Counted from the stretch's first letter, positions 8,904 through 18,264 are shown. The stretch: DNA of 64,000 nucleotides from Nocardia ninae NBRC 108245 (GCF_007990755.1 NZ_BJXA01000002.1:124001-188000); one strand, 5' to 3'. Numbers and translations are program-made. The notes: a model not told the origin generated them from the letters alone.

Positions 8904-9564
8904 TCAGGACCCTCCTTTAGGTGAATTCCCCCGGGGCAGTAGGCGGCATCGCCGAATAGCCCGTAAGCGCCGTGAGACGCACGTCTTCTGCTCGAGTGGG
9001 GATGGGCTGTTGCTCGCGGACCGCAATGTGCACGGGCGGGCCCATCGTGGGTGAACCGATGACCGGGGTGGATATCCGTGGTCCAGCGGGCGCGGTTCCG
9101 TCGGGGAGTACGAGATCCCTCCGACATCCGAGCTCCGGCGGGGCGGATGGCAGCGGCGTTTGGTGGTTTCAGTCTTGCGGCGGCCCAGCGGCCCGACAAG
9201 CGTTCGCGCTGTTCAGGCCATGTTCGGGACAAATCGGACATGTTCGTGAACGTGCTCGAACATCCATCGGCCGCCTCGACTTGCCCCGGCTACCAGCACC
9301 GACGCGCGGTTTCGGCAGCCGCGGTTCCGGCGGTGCGCGCCCCTGTCCGAAGTCGGGCGTGAACGAACGTTCGGCGCGGCACTGGCCGCTCGTACTCGCA
9401 AAGTATGTGTGAAATACGGTGCCGGACAACGCTATGTGAGTAGCCCCGAATGGGGGGCTTGGAAACACAAGTGGTGCAGTGGATTTGATCAACAGCAAGT
9501 ACTTGCTACTAGGCATTTCAGCGCAATCGGTTGCGCACCAATCAGTTCGGGACGTTAAAGACGG
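8904..9564. other. 661-bp non-coding interval with several dyads
   Basis: This interval separates the divergent flavoprotein and HTH genes. The open frames across it have arginine-rich shadow-like composition and no ribosome-binding site, so I call no gene. It contains ATGTTCG-N10-CGAACAT (9240-9263) and AGCCCC-N6-GGGGCT (9442-9459), plus the two dyads listed separately. Confidence 0.6.
9494..9536. promoter_or_regulatory. Paired palindromes upstream of HTH/lectin gene
   Basis: AGCAAGTACTTGCT is a perfect 14-bp palindrome (9494-9507). GCGCAA-TCGG-TTGCGC (9521-9536) is an exact 6-4-6 dyad. They lie 29-71 bp upstream of the GTG at 9565 and are candidate operators. Confidence 0.45.
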
Positions 9565-10629
9565 GTGAAGTTGGGTATACCGATTCGAAAAACTTCTGCC
9601 ATGCTGGAGGCTATGGAGCGTGAGGAGGGGGAACCCGCCCTATCGTCGACCTGCCTACCCGAGCCGGAAGGGGTCGGTTCTCCCACGGAGTTCATCACCG
9701 CACTGCGGCTGTTGAAGGCATGGTCCGGGTTGGCTTACCGGCAATTGGAAGGCAAGGCCGCGGCGTCCGGCGATGTGCTTCCGTCCAGCACGATCGCGAC
9801 CACGCTGGGGCGCGACACCTTGCCCCGGGAACGATTCGTCATCGCGTTCACCCACGCGTGTGGACTGGACGACGACCAGGTGAAGAAGTGGCTCGATGCC
9901 CGCAGGCGGATCGCGGTGCGGGATCAGTCGCAGCAGGTCAGGGCCGCCGCCGAGAGCATCCCGGTCGATGAGCCGGAAGCGGTCGCCGAAATGACGGAAG
10001 ACCCACCCGGACGCCGCCTTTCGCGCTGGTTGCAGTTCGTCAACCTGGTGGTGGCCGCGGTGCTCGGCGTAGCGGTCACCCTGAGTGTGCAGGACCTCGT
10101 GCTGCACGGCCGCGACGACACGGTGCCAACGGCGAGTCAGCCGGTGGCGGGCTTGGCGCTCGCCGATGTGGGAAGTTGGGTCCGCATCCAACCGGCCCGG
10201 ACACCGGAGCTGTGCCTGGCCGAGGGCCGCGACCGTACCCAGCGCTACCCCACCGCCATCGCGGCCCAGCGCCCCTGCACGCAGTCGGCGCCGCGCGTCT
10301 ACCTCGACCCGATCGACGAGGGGGTGGTGCAGATCCAGTGGCACCACTCGAGATACGGCATCGGCTGCCTCACCGTCCTGGTCGAGGGGCCCGGCGACAA
10401 TTTGCTGGAACCACGGGACGACTGCGCCGACGACAACCCCGCCCAGCAGTTCCGGATAGAGCCGACCGGTCCGTCGACTGCGGCACGCTTCCGTATCCGC
10501 ACCACCGCCACCAATCACTGTCTGGCGTTACGCGATCAGGACACCGTCGACGGCGCGGAGATCGTGCAGGGCAGGTGTTCCGGAGCTCGCGACCAGGAAT
10601 TCCTGATCCATCTGATTCCGCCCGCATAG
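9565..10629 (+). CDS. Transmembrane HTH protein with extracellular lectin-like domain
   Basis: 354 residues from the GTG at 9565; ATGs at 9601 and 9613 are possible starts. The N-terminal cytoplasmic part matches the actinomycete XRE-like module (ALRLLKAWSGLAYRQLE, then STIATTLGRDTLP and a CGLDDDQVKKWL helix). A single membrane span follows (about residues 155-178). The C-terminal ~170 residues carry paired cysteines and a repeated Q-x-F-x-I / CLAL pattern typical of ricin-type beta-trefoil lectin domains. The layout suggests a membrane-bound DNA-binding protein with an outside carbohydrate sensor. Ligand and target are unknown. Confidence 0.78.
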   Translation: MKLGIPIRKTSAMLEAMEREEGEPALSSTCLPEPEGVGSPTEFITALRLLKAWSGLAYRQLEGKAAASGDVLPSSTIATTLGRDTLPRERFVIAFTHACGLDDDQVKKWLDARRRIAVRDQSQQVRAAAESIPVDEPEAVAEMTEDPPGRRLSRWLQFVNLVVAAVLGVAVTLSVQDLVLHGRDDTVPTASQPVAGLALADVGSWVRIQPARTPELCLAEGRDRTQRYPTAIAAQRPCTQSAPRVYLDPIDEGVVQIQWHHSRYGIGCLTVLVEGPGDNLLEPRDDCADDNPAQQFRIEPTGPSTAARFRIRTTATNHCLALRDQDTVDGAEIVQGRCSGARDQEFLIHLIPPA

Positions 10630-10676
10630 CCGAGCGGTTGCCATGGCCGGACTGAAATCCGGAGCAGGGCAGTCGA

Positions 10677-12110
10677 TTACGACTGCACACCGGCGCGCCA
10701 GCGCGCCGTCTCCCGCCCGATCTCGGTGACCGGCGGCTCGTCGTAGAGCCATTCCCTGGCGATCCGGTGCCAGTTGTTGGTGATCTCCAGTTGGCCGAGC
10801 GCGGCGAAGGTGAACAGGTCCGACCGGCGAGAGAACACATGCTCCGGGGGTAGTCGCTGCTGTCGCATACCGCGGAACTCCCCGGCCCTGGGGTCGACGG
10901 CGAGAATCAAAGCGCCGGTGGCGAGTTCGGGCGTGATGGTGATCTCCTCGTCGACCAGATGCCAGCCGGCGGCCGCCCACACATACTCCAGGCATTCCTG
11001 TGCGGTGACACCCGACTGAGGGTCGACGATGCCGCGCTGGACCCACATGTCGTACAGATCGTCGCCGCGGTACTCGCCCGCCGCCCGCAGGCACGCCCGC
11101 TCCAGCTCGACATGCACCGGGTCCATGCTGTGGTAGAGCCCGAAATCCACGAAACCGAGCTTGCCGTCCGCCGCGAGCATGACATTGCCGGGATGCGGAT
11201 CACCGCAGAACTCGAAGTCCGCGAAGAGCGAACTGATGTAGAAACGATAGATCAGCTCACCGATCCGATTGCGTTCCGCGTCCGGCAGCGCCCTGATCCG
11301 TTGGTACGGTTCGCCTTCGAGAAACTCGGTCACCAAAACATGTGGCCCGCAATACTCTTCGATGCTGTCCGGGACCGTGACGAACGGATGGCCCCGATAG
11401 CGCCCGGCGACCCGGTGCTGGGTCCGCGCCTCGCGCACATAGTCGAGCTCGCTGCCGATGTTGCGCGCGATCTCGTCGAGCACGTCGGTGTCGGCCGCGC
11501 TCGGCAGCATGGACTTCCACAGCCTGCTGAACGTCGCCAGATTGCGCATGTCCGCCTCGACGGCGTCGTCCACACCCGGATATTTGACCTTGACCGCGAC
11601 CGCGCGCCCGTCGTGCAGCCGGGCCCGATACACCTGACCGATCGATGCCGCGGCGATCGGCGTCTCGTCGAAGTCGGCGAATACGCGCGCCATCGGCCCG
11701 AGATCGTCCTCGATCACCGCCCGCATAGCCGGGAACGCCACGGTGGGTGCTTGATCGCGCAGCTCGGCGAGCTTGACCCGGAACATTTCCCGGTGCGCTT
11801 CCGGCAGCAGGTCCACGTCGAGCACCGACAGCATCTGGCCCAGCTTCATCGCCGCGCCCTTCAATCCGCCTAGCACGGTGACGAGTTGTTGCGCCGCTTG
11901 CAAAGTCGACCGTTCGGCGAGCACCTGCCGTGCCTGTTCGGTGCGCCCGATCATCGACAACCGCGTGCCCATCCCGCGCAGCGCCTGGCCCGCCGCCAAT
12001 CGGCCGAGCTTGCTGCCGCGCGCGAGACGACCCTTCGGCACCCGATCGCCCACTGTCGTACCTCCATCGGCCCACCGGCCGCTCGTCGCGGTGGCATCAC
12101 TCTCGCACAT
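10677..12110 (-). CDS. ABC1/UbiB (ADCK) family atypical protein kinase-like ATPase
   Basis: 477 residues with all family motifs in order: GAAMKLGQMLS (the KxGQ motif that covers the active site), the alanine-rich loop AAASIGQV in place of a P-loop, VAVKVKYPG with the nucleotide-binding lysine, DPHPGNV as the catalytic loop, and FVDFG as the metal-binding motif. Bacterial members support isoprenoid-quinone or lipid metabolism as ATPases rather than as protein kinases. No membrane span is seen. It is divergent from a TetR gene, and a TGAGC-AAA-GCTCA dyad lies between them, so it is a likely target of that regulator. Confidence 0.88.
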   Translation of the reverse strand: MCESDATATSGRWADGGTTVGDRVPKGRLARGSKLGRLAAGQALRGMGTRLSMIGRTEQARQVLAERSTLQAAQQLVTVLGGLKGAAMKLGQMLSVLDVDLLPEAHREMFRVKLAELRDQAPTVAFPAMRAVIEDDLGPMARVFADFDETPIAAASIGQVYRARLHDGRAVAVKVKYPGVDDAVEADMRNLATFSRLWKSMLPSAADTDVLDEIARNIGSELDYVREARTQHRVAGRYRGHPFVTVPDSIEEYCGPHVLVTEFLEGEPYQRIRALPDAERNRIGELIYRFYISSLFADFEFCGDPHPGNVMLAADGKLGFVDFGLYHSMDPVHVELERACLRAAGEYRGDDLYDMWVQRGIVDPQSGVTAQECLEYVWAAAGWHLVDEEITITPELATGALILAVDPRAGEFRGMRQQRLPPEHVFSRRSDLFTFAALGQLEITNNWHRIAREWLYDEPPVTEIGRETARWRAGVQS

Positions 12111-12128
12111 TCGACGCCCGGACTAAAC

Positions 12129-12141
12129 TGAGCAAAGCTCA
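12129..12141. promoter_or_regulatory. Candidate TetR operator (TGAGC-AAA-GCTCA)
   Basis: An exact 5-3-5 inverted repeat lies 17 bp upstream of the TetR start and 18 bp upstream of the divergent ABC1 gene start. A similar dyad occurs beside the related TetR gene at 16954. Confidence 0.6.
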
Positions 12142-12158
12142 CTTCGAAGGAGTACGCG

Positions 12159-12797
12159 ATGCCGCCGAAAGCTGTGGGTCAGCGCCGCCGTCCCACACAG
12201 GAACGGGCCAAGGCGACCCGCGAGCACATCCTGGACACTGCCGCGCAGCTGTTCGGCGAACGCGGTATCGCCAATACCTCGACCAACAAGATCGCGGCGG
12301 CGGCCGGGGTGAGCATCGGCACGGTTTACCGGTATTTCGCCGACCGCTCGGTCATGGTCGAAGAACTGCTGCGGCGCCTGCTGGAGAACATCGAACAACG
12401 GTTCTCCCAGCGGGTCTTCGGCCTCGGCGAGAAGCCGAGCGTCGAGGTGATCACCGGGATCCTGGAGGTCATCGCCGACGAGCTGGTGGAGAACGCCCAG
12501 CTGGTGCGGGCACTGGTCGCCGGCGTGCAGTTCTACAGCAGCGGGATCCCCGAATTCGAACCACGGCTGCGGCTGCTGGTGAAGGTGATGGTGATCCAAA
12601 TGCTCGGTCCCGGCGACGATCACGAGTACGACGTGATGACCTTCGTCATCATCAACACCGGGTTCGCGGCGGTGCTGCGGGCGACCGCGCTGGAGGTGGA
12701 CAGTGCGGCGCGGGCGGAGGCGCTGCAGATGACCGCGCGGATGATCGCGGCGTGGGTCGATGTGGAGACCCAGGCCACGGTGCGCGGCAAAAAGTGA
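12159..12797 (+). CDS. TetR/AcrR family transcriptional regulator
   Basis: 212 residues. The ATG at 12159 has GAAGGAG 6 bp upstream. The helix-turn-helix (about residues 20-60) reads TSTNKIAAAAGVSIGTVYRYF. It is closely similar to the regulator at 16322-16954, including the ELL-rich helix that follows, so the two are probably paralogues. It is divergent from the ABC1-type gene over a 48-bp gap that holds a TGAGC dyad, which suggests autoregulation and control of the neighbour. Confidence 0.9.
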   Translation: MPPKAVGQRRRPTQERAKATREHILDTAAQLFGERGIANTSTNKIAAAAGVSIGTVYRYFADRSVMVEELLRRLLENIEQRFSQRVFGLGEKPSVEVITGILEVIADELVENAQLVRALVAGVQFYSSGIPEFEPRLRLLVKVMVIQMLGPGDDHEYDVMTFVIINTGFAAVLRATALEVDSAARAEALQMTARMIAAWVDVETQATVRGKK

Positions 12798-13049
12798 GCA
12801 CCTCGCTATCTACCGCCGCGATCGCCGGTACGCAGGCCTGCTCCTGATTCGGTATCTCGCCTGGTGAGCGGGCCAGAATAACGTCGGCGGCGAGCGCTGA
12901 AAGAGGAGTAGAAGGTGAGCTGGCGCTCGGTTTACCGTTGCTTCCACACAGCAAGAGTCCGATAACAGCGAAGTTCTCGGCGTGGCAGAAGCTCAGTTGC
13001 TTGCCGCCGCCGTAGTCGCCGCGGTTCACGGCAGACAAGGAGGCCACCG

Positions 13050-14264
13050 GTGACGATCGAAAGTCTCGACCGACCCGAGCTCGGTGTGCTCGAGCGACAG
13101 ATTTCCTCGACGGCGCGCGATCTCGATGAACTGACCCGCGCCGTGCTCGACCACGTCGCGGCGGCCGGGCCGTTGCCCGCGGCCGCGCTGCACGGCGAGG
13201 TCAAGGTCGTGGTCCGGATCTGCCTCGGCTGGCTGATCCACCGGTTGAACGGGCACCCGGTGCGCACCGGGACCGACGGGCTAGAAGCCGCGGCGGCAGG
13301 CTGTGCCAGGGCCGGTGTTCCCGTCGATACGGTGCTGCACGCCGTCAACGTGGGCTGCAAGATGGGGCTCGACCTGATCGCGCGTTCAGGTCCGGCGGAC
13401 ATGCTCGGCGTCGTCACCGGCATGGGCCGGGTCGTCGAGCTGTCCAAGCTGGTCACCGCCACGGTGTGCAAAGCCTATGTGCGCGAACACAAAGCCGACG
13501 CGGCCGAACACCACACGGCCACCCACAACTTGACATCGGTGCTGCTCGGCGGTCAGCCGATGCCGCCGGAGATGCGCTTCGCCGCAGAGTATTTCGTGCT
13601 CGCCATCGCACTGCCCGCGCATCCCGACGAAACTCGTCCCGGCCTCGACCGCCAGGTCGTCGCCCGGCGTAAATTGCGCCGCCTGCAATCGGCGCTCGCG
13701 ACGCTGCTCGGCGGCGAGGCGCTGTCACTGCTGTCCGTCGACGGGGGAACGGTGCTCGTGCCGACAACCGCGCGGACCGACGCCGAACTCGATGGCCTGG
13801 TACAGGCTTTGGCCGAAGCAGCATGCGTGCCGATCACCGCCACCGTGGTCACCGCCCGGCCCGACGAGGTGTCCACCGCCGCGCGCCAAGCCCACGAACT
13901 CCTCGATACGGCGCAACGGATGGGCCTGGAGCCCGGCGTGCACCGCTTCGCCGAATTGGCGCTGCAACACCAACTCAGCCGCCCCGGTGTCGCCCGCGAC
14001 CTGCTCGGCGACCACCTCGCGCCGCTGGACGACCACCCCGAACTTCGCGAGACTTTGCAGATCTACATCGACACCGATCTGAGCCGGCTGCGGTCGGCCG
14101 AACGCCTCGGCATCCACCCGAACACCGTCGACTACCGCCTGCGCCGCATCGGCGAACTCACCGGTTTCGACCCGGCCCGAGCCAGCGGAGTGTGGTACCT
14201 GCGTTCGGCATTGGTCGCCCGGCTGGGTGTCGCGCACGGTCGGCGGCCGAATGGTTCGCACTAG
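13050..14264 (+). CDS. PucR/CdaR-type transcriptional regulator
   Basis: 404 residues from the GTG at 13050, which follows AAGGAGG with 6-bp spacing. The C-terminus (about 335-390) has the PucR-type helix-turn-helix: TLQIYIDTDLSRLRSAERLGIHPNTV, then DYRLRRIGELTG. The middle resembles the GGDEF-like degenerate domain of CdaR/PucR proteins, and the N-terminal half is helical. Family members respond to small metabolites. The target is unclear: both neighbouring genes are unrelated, and the 252-bp gap upstream shows no strong dyad. Confidence 0.85.
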   Translation: MTIESLDRPELGVLERQISSTARDLDELTRAVLDHVAAAGPLPAAALHGEVKVVVRICLGWLIHRLNGHPVRTGTDGLEAAAAGCARAGVPVDTVLHAVNVGCKMGLDLIARSGPADMLGVVTGMGRVVELSKLVTATVCKAYVREHKADAAEHHTATHNLTSVLLGGQPMPPEMRFAAEYFVLAIALPAHPDETRPGLDRQVVARRKLRRLQSALATLLGGEALSLLSVDGGTVLVPTTARTDAELDGLVQALAEAACVPITATVVTARPDEVSTAARQAHELLDTAQRMGLEPGVHRFAELALQHQLSRPGVARDLLGDHLAPLDDHPELRETLQIYIDTDLSRLRSAERLGIHPNTVDYRLRRIGELTGFDPARASGVWYLRSALVARLGVAHGRRPNGSH

Positions 14265-14305
14265 TTCGACTGTGCCTGCAGGCGAACCGAATTCGTGCAC
14301 GTTGA

Positions 14306-14995
14306 TCATGGCTGGGTCAGGCCGAGTATCAGTCGCTTCAGGTACGCGTGAGCGACGAGGGTGCAGTAATGCTGTCCCTTGAAGGCTTCGGGGATGCCGG
14401 GAGTTGTGAACGACACATAGAGCGACTTGGATCCCAGATGTAGTTTTCCCGCGGAATCCTTAGTGGCAGCCGGAAATTCAGTCAGCCAATCAGGGCCGTT
14501 GAATGCCGGGGTGTCCGAGTCGATCAGAATAGTGTTCGGCCGGTGCACCAGGGCGTCGCGTTCTGCAGGGGTGAGCATTCTCGCTGTCTCGGCGACGGTC
14601 TGGCGGTTCGCCTCGGCGCAGGTACCCTCCGGGCCCGCGATGTCGGCACCGTAGACGGCGGTAAGGTGATCGGCGGACTTACCTTTGCATCGCACTTGTT
14701 TCGGCTGCGTCGCCGCCGCGTCCTCGTAGCTGGTGTAGCGGGCGACGGTCAGTGGTTGAACCGGTGGTTTGGCGGCGGCGAAAGCGGTGAGGTCTGAATA
14801 CAGGGTCTTTTCCAGAGCTCCGCCCGCACGTCGAAACGCGACCACATTCAGGTTCGCCGTCTGCGACTGCGTCCGTATGCACAAGTCACCGAACATTGTC
14901 GGATCGGGGGGAGCTGCTTCGGCGGTAGCGGGGCTCAATAGCCCGATCATGCCGACGGTGAGGAGCGCTACCAGGCGGCGGGCGGGTATGAACAT
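14306..14995 (-). CDS. Secreted protein of unknown function
   Basis: 229 residues. The ATG at 14995 is preceded by GGAG with 5-bp spacing; the frame upstream is not coding. Residues 1-28 form a Sec signal peptide ending in an alanine-rich AEA site, so the protein is exported. The mature part contains four or five cysteines and no catalytic motif that I recognise. It lies 94 bp downstream of a secreted alpha/beta hydrolase on the same strand, so the two may be co-transcribed. Confidence 0.78.
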   Translation of the reverse strand: MFIPARRLVALLTVGMIGLLSPATAEAAPPDPTMFGDLCIRTQSQTANLNVVAFRRAGGALEKTLYSDLTAFAAAKPPVQPLTVARYTSYEDAAATQPKQVRCKGKSADHLTAVYGADIAGPEGTCAEANRQTVAETARMLTPAERDALVHRPNTILIDSDTPAFNGPDWLTEFPAATKDSAGKLHLGSKSLYVSFTTPGIPEAFKGQHYCTLVAHAYLKRLILGLTQP

Positions 14996-15089
14996 CGGAG
15001 CTCCGATTCTCGAGGAGTGTCGAGCGTGTGGCGCCGGACTCGGTGTGGGGGCCGACGAGTTGCGTTGACCCCCACCCGGGTTCAGTGGA

Positions 15090-16055
15090 CTATTGCAGGG
15101 TTTGGATAACTCCGGCGGAGCGCTGGGCTTCGTAGTAGGTGCCGCCGGGGTAGTAATCGGCGGTTGCCGAGCCGCTGACGAAATCGCCCGCCCATGCGGT
15201 GGCCAGCGTTTGCAGGGCTGTGACGTTCTTCGCCTGCGGTGTGCCGCAGGCGGTTTTGTCCGGGCCGGGTGCGCTCGATGCCTCCACATCGATATGTGAT
15301 CCGGTGGTGAGCCGGACCCCCAGGAAAGGCCGGGAGATCTGGCCGAGCAGTTCCTTGGTGCCGTTACCGTCGCGGTTGCAGCTGTACGGGGGAGCGGAGA
15401 TGGCCAGGATCGGCAACGCGGTATTGCTCAGATGATTGAGCGAACTGCTGAGGTTGTTGCCGACGAAACTCTTCGCGGGGTCGAACAGGATGAGCCCGCG
15501 GACCGCGGCGAAAGCGGCCGCGTAATCCGAGCGCAGCACCTGGGTGACATACGGCACGGCCTCACCGGCGGCGGAATGCCCGGCGAACACCATGGCCTTC
15601 GGGAGCGCCAGATCGGGCCGCCCCGCCTTCTTCTTCGCGTCGGCGAAGCTGCGGCCGAGTTTGTCGCCGGGGTCGGCGGCCTTACCGAACAGATCGGCCA
15701 CGTTGTGCAGAAAATTGGTGTTGTTGCCCAGGTTTTCCAGCGTGCAGCCGAAGACGTTGGCGGTGGGCAGGGTCGGGGCGAAGACCAGAAAGCCTTGCGC
15801 GGCAAAATTTCTCGCGGTCTCGTCGACCGCGTCGTTGGAACTGGCGAAGCCGTGCTGCAACCACAGCAGCGCCTTGGGGGTGCCTGCGGGGAAGTACCAG
15901 TCGCTGCTTTGCCGCAACATGGTGAATGCGCAACGGACTTCGACGGTGTTCTCCACCTTGGCCGCGGCCGATTCGGCGCGCGCGGTGGGAATGGTGAATG
16001 CGGTGGCGGCGGCGATCAGGCCGATGGCGACCAGCAGACGTTGGATGATGACCAA
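15090..16055 (-). CDS. Secreted alpha/beta hydrolase
   Basis: 321 residues. The start is a TTG at 16055 with AGGAG 5 bp upstream; no ATG is in a suitable place. An N-terminal signal peptide ends around ARAES. The catalytic core shows LLWLQHGFASS, a nucleophile elbow FAGHSAAGEA, and a late GSHIDVEA histidine, which gives a plausible Ser-Asp-His triad for a secreted esterase or lipase. A cysteine in the C-terminal half (TACGTP) may form a disulfide. The 265 bp upstream to the TetR gene contain nothing I can assign. Confidence 0.82.
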   Translation of the reverse strand: MVIIQRLLVAIGLIAAATAFTIPTARAESAAAKVENTVEVRCAFTMLRQSSDWYFPAGTPKALLWLQHGFASSNDAVDETARNFAAQGFLVFAPTLPTANVFGCTLENLGNNTNFLHNVADLFGKAADPGDKLGRSFADAKKKAGRPDLALPKAMVFAGHSAAGEAVPYVTQVLRSDYAAAFAAVRGLILFDPAKSFVGNNLSSSLNHLSNTALPILAISAPPYSCNRDGNGTKELLGQISRPFLGVRLTTGSHIDVEASSAPGPDKTACGTPQAKNVTALQTLATAWAGDFVSGSATADYYPGGTYYEAQRSAGVIQTLQ

Positions 16056-16321
16056 CGTGACTCCTGTGTTTCACTGTGAGAAACGGTGTTTCGTGTCTCG
16101 GAAGATAAATTTGGGGCCGCGGACCCCGCTGGGTCAAGGGCGCGGACAGAATGGAGTTGGTCCGTTGTCCATTTCTGTTCGGCGCTGGAAAGTTTCTCGT
16201 GGGGCCCCGCCGATCGGCGCGCCGCTGGTCCGGGCCTCGAACAACGCTGAGGGGCAACGGTATTGCGGGCCGAAGAGACGCCGGGATGCTGGCTAGGGGA
16301 CTGGACGACAGGCTGGTCGAA

Positions 16322-16954
16322 TCAGCCGTTCTGTCGTCGCGCGACGGCGTCGAGCCAGTCGCCGATCATGTCGGCGGTTTCGGCGATCAGGAGATCGCGG
16401 TTGAGGTCCGGGGTGGGGCCGAGCGCGAAACGCAAGCAGGCGGCCAGTCCGGCGTTGACCATCACGAAGGCTCTGACCTCGAGTTCCTGCGGTGGTGTCG
16501 GGCCGAGTCGGTGCAGCAGATAGGCCCTCGTGAGCAGTAGTAGGCGGCGTTCGAGGTCGGGCAGGCCGACGCCGTGCGCGGTGGTGTCGGCGGCGAGCGC
16601 CCGGACCAGGCCCTCGCGCTCGGACACCACGTCCAGCACCGCGGTGAGGCTGTTCGCCACCGCCTCGCGCGGCGTGACGGTCACGCCGGTCACCACGGTT
16701 TCGGCGAAGCGCTCCTCCAATTCGGTGAGCAGCTCGGCGCGGAGCACGTCGATGATGGCGTTCTTGTCGGCGAAATAGCGGTAGAGCGATCCGATGCTGA
16801 TGCCCGCTCGGGCGGCGATGTGATTGGTCGACGTCTCGGCAATGCCGCGTTCGGCAAAAAGCTGAGCAGCGTTCGCCACGATATGGTCCCGGGTTTCCCA
16901 GGAACGCGCTTGCTGCGGCCGTTTTCGCTGATCAGAGCGGTCGCTCGGGGTCAT
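16322..16954 (-). CDS. TetR/AcrR family transcriptional regulator
   Basis: 210 residues from the ATG at 16954; a TTG at 16999 is also in frame but would overlap the putative operator. The N-terminal helix-turn-helix reads TSTNHIAARAGISIGSLYRYF, very close to that of the TetR gene at 12159. The C-terminal part has the compact all-helical fold of the family with no known ligand signature. It is divergent from the DUF2236 gene, with 29 bp between the two starts, so both promoters must share that sequence. Confidence 0.9.
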   Translation of the reverse strand: MTPSDRSDQRKRPQQARSWETRDHIVANAAQLFAERGIAETSTNHIAARAGISIGSLYRYFADKNAIIDVLRAELLTELEERFAETVVTGVTVTPREAVANSLTAVLDVVSEREGLVRALAADTTAHGVGLPDLERRLLLLTRAYLLHRLGPTPPQELEVRAFVMVNAGLAACLRFALGPTPDLNRDLLIAETADMIGDWLDAVARRQNG

Positions 16955-16983
16955 CGGGCGGCCGTCACAAACTGGAGTAGAAG

Positions 16984-18264
16984 GTGAGCATTTACTCAAC
17001 TTACAGTCTATTCATGACGATCGACGCCGAACGGGCCCCCGCCGAGTTCCGCTACTGGGCCCGCATCACCGATCCGCGCGTGCAGCGGATGCGTCGGCTG
17101 ATCCGGCGCGTCGCACGATTCGATCCACAACCGGACGAGGAACTGGTCCGGAACTTCGCCGCCGCCTACTATCAGGCCGACCCCGTCGCCGAGGCCTTCG
17201 TCGACGAGGTGTACCTGGGCGACCTCGGACCCAAGGCAGGCCGGGCGATGCTCGATCGAGCCCTCACGCACGGCATCGACGCGGTACCCGACGCACCGCG
17301 CTCGCTGATCCGCTTGTTCGAGGAGTTCGACACCGCGCCACCGTGGTTGGACCGGGACCTGGTGGACCTCGGCGCCCGGGTCTTCCGCCGTTGGGGCACA
17401 TCGGTATTCAGCTTCGCCACGACGAGCACCCTCGAAATGTACTCGGAGAGCTCCATCGCCAAACCACTGTCCTACACCGGCGGCTACGCCGGCGAACGCG
17501 CCCACAAGCGACAGCTCGAAACCGTTCGATTCTGGATCGACGTCTCCGACGCAGGCGGCCTGGCACCCGGCGCCCGAGGCCGCCAGACCGCGATGCGAGT
17601 ACGCATCATGCATGTGTTCATCCGGCGCAAACTGATGCAGCGCCCCGAATGGGACCTCGACGCCTGGGGCGTGCCCATCAGCGTCGGCGACGCAACCCTC
17701 ACCCTGATGGCAGGCAGCGTGGTACCCGGTTTGGCGCTCTGGAGCCTGGGCTACCAGACCATCATCCGCGAGATCGAAGCGACCATGCACTTCTGGCGCT
17801 ACGTCGGCCACCTACTCGGCGTCCAACCCGACTGGTACCCCACGGATTTCAAGGAGGGCGCCCAGCTGATGTTCGCCGCGATGGTCAAGCGCGCCGACAC
17901 CGCAGGCGCCGACGGCGCCGAACTCGTCGAGTCCTACCTCCCCGCCTTCGCCCCAAAACCCGGCACGCCCTGGCGCAAACGCCTCCGCGACGAACTCAAC
18001 TACCGCATCCAAATCGGCTACACCGCCGTCTGGCTACCTCCGGCCACGTACGCCAAACACGCTATGCCCCATCGCTTCCCATGGATCCTTCACCCCATCG
18101 CCCAGGCCCCCCTCATTTTCACCTGGGAAACCCTGCGCCGCACGATCCCCGGAGTGGACAACCTCACCGACCAGGTCCAGTGCCGACGACGCGAGGCGTG
18201 GTATCGCCACGAGGTGGGGGATCGGCACGCGGAGTTCCGTCCGATCGAGGAGTTCCGGCGCTGA
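16984..18264 (+). CDS. DUF2236/MpaB-type oxygenase (latex-clearing-protein-like)
   Basis: 426 residues from the GTG at 16984 (GGAG 6 bp upstream); an ATG at 17014 is also possible. The protein matches the DUF2236/oxygenase MpaB family, which includes the haem b dioxygenase Lcp. The conserved VRIMHVFIRR segment supplies the proximal histidine candidate, and a TGGYAGER segment and several buried tryptophans follow. No signal peptide is evident, unlike secreted Lcp. The substrate is unknown. Its 3' end overlaps the convergent MFS gene by 101 bp. A TetR gene is divergent, and a TGAG-N6-CTCA dyad covers the start. Confidence 0.85.
   Translation: MSIYSTYSLFMTIDAERAPAEFRYWARITDPRVQRMRRLIRRVARFDPQPDEELVRNFAAAYYQADPVAEAFVDEVYLGDLGPKAGRAMLDRALTHGIDAVPDAPRSLIRLFEEFDTAPPWLDRDLVDLGARVFRRWGTSVFSFATTSTLEMYSESSIAKPLSYTGGYAGERAHKRQLETVRFWIDVSDAGGLAPGARGRQTAMRVRIMHVFIRRKLMQRPEWDLDAWGVPISVGDATLTLMAGSVVPGLALWSLGYQTIIREIEATMHFWRYVGHLLGVQPDWYPTDFKEGAQLMFAAMVKRADTAGADGAELVESYLPAFAPKPGTPWRKRLRDELNYRIQIGYTAVWLPPATYAKHAMPHRFPWILHPIAQAPLIFTWETLRRTIPGVDNLTDQVQCRRREAWYRHEVGDRHAEFRPIEEFRR
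16985..16998. promoter_or_regulatory. Candidate TetR operator (TGAG-CATTTA-CTCA)
   Basis: This exact 4-6-4 dyad lies between the divergent TetR and DUF2236 genes and covers the GTG at 16984. It resembles the TGAGC dyad at 12129, which lies beside the closest TetR paralogue in the window. Confidence 0.5.

Noticed and set aside
8972-9412. Open frame in the intergenic region on the plus strand
   Set aside because: No ribosome-binding site, no domain, and composition typical of a shadow frame.
11257-12075. Long minus-strand frame overlapping the ABC1 gene
   Set aside because: It is another frame of the ABC1 gene, which carries all family motifs.
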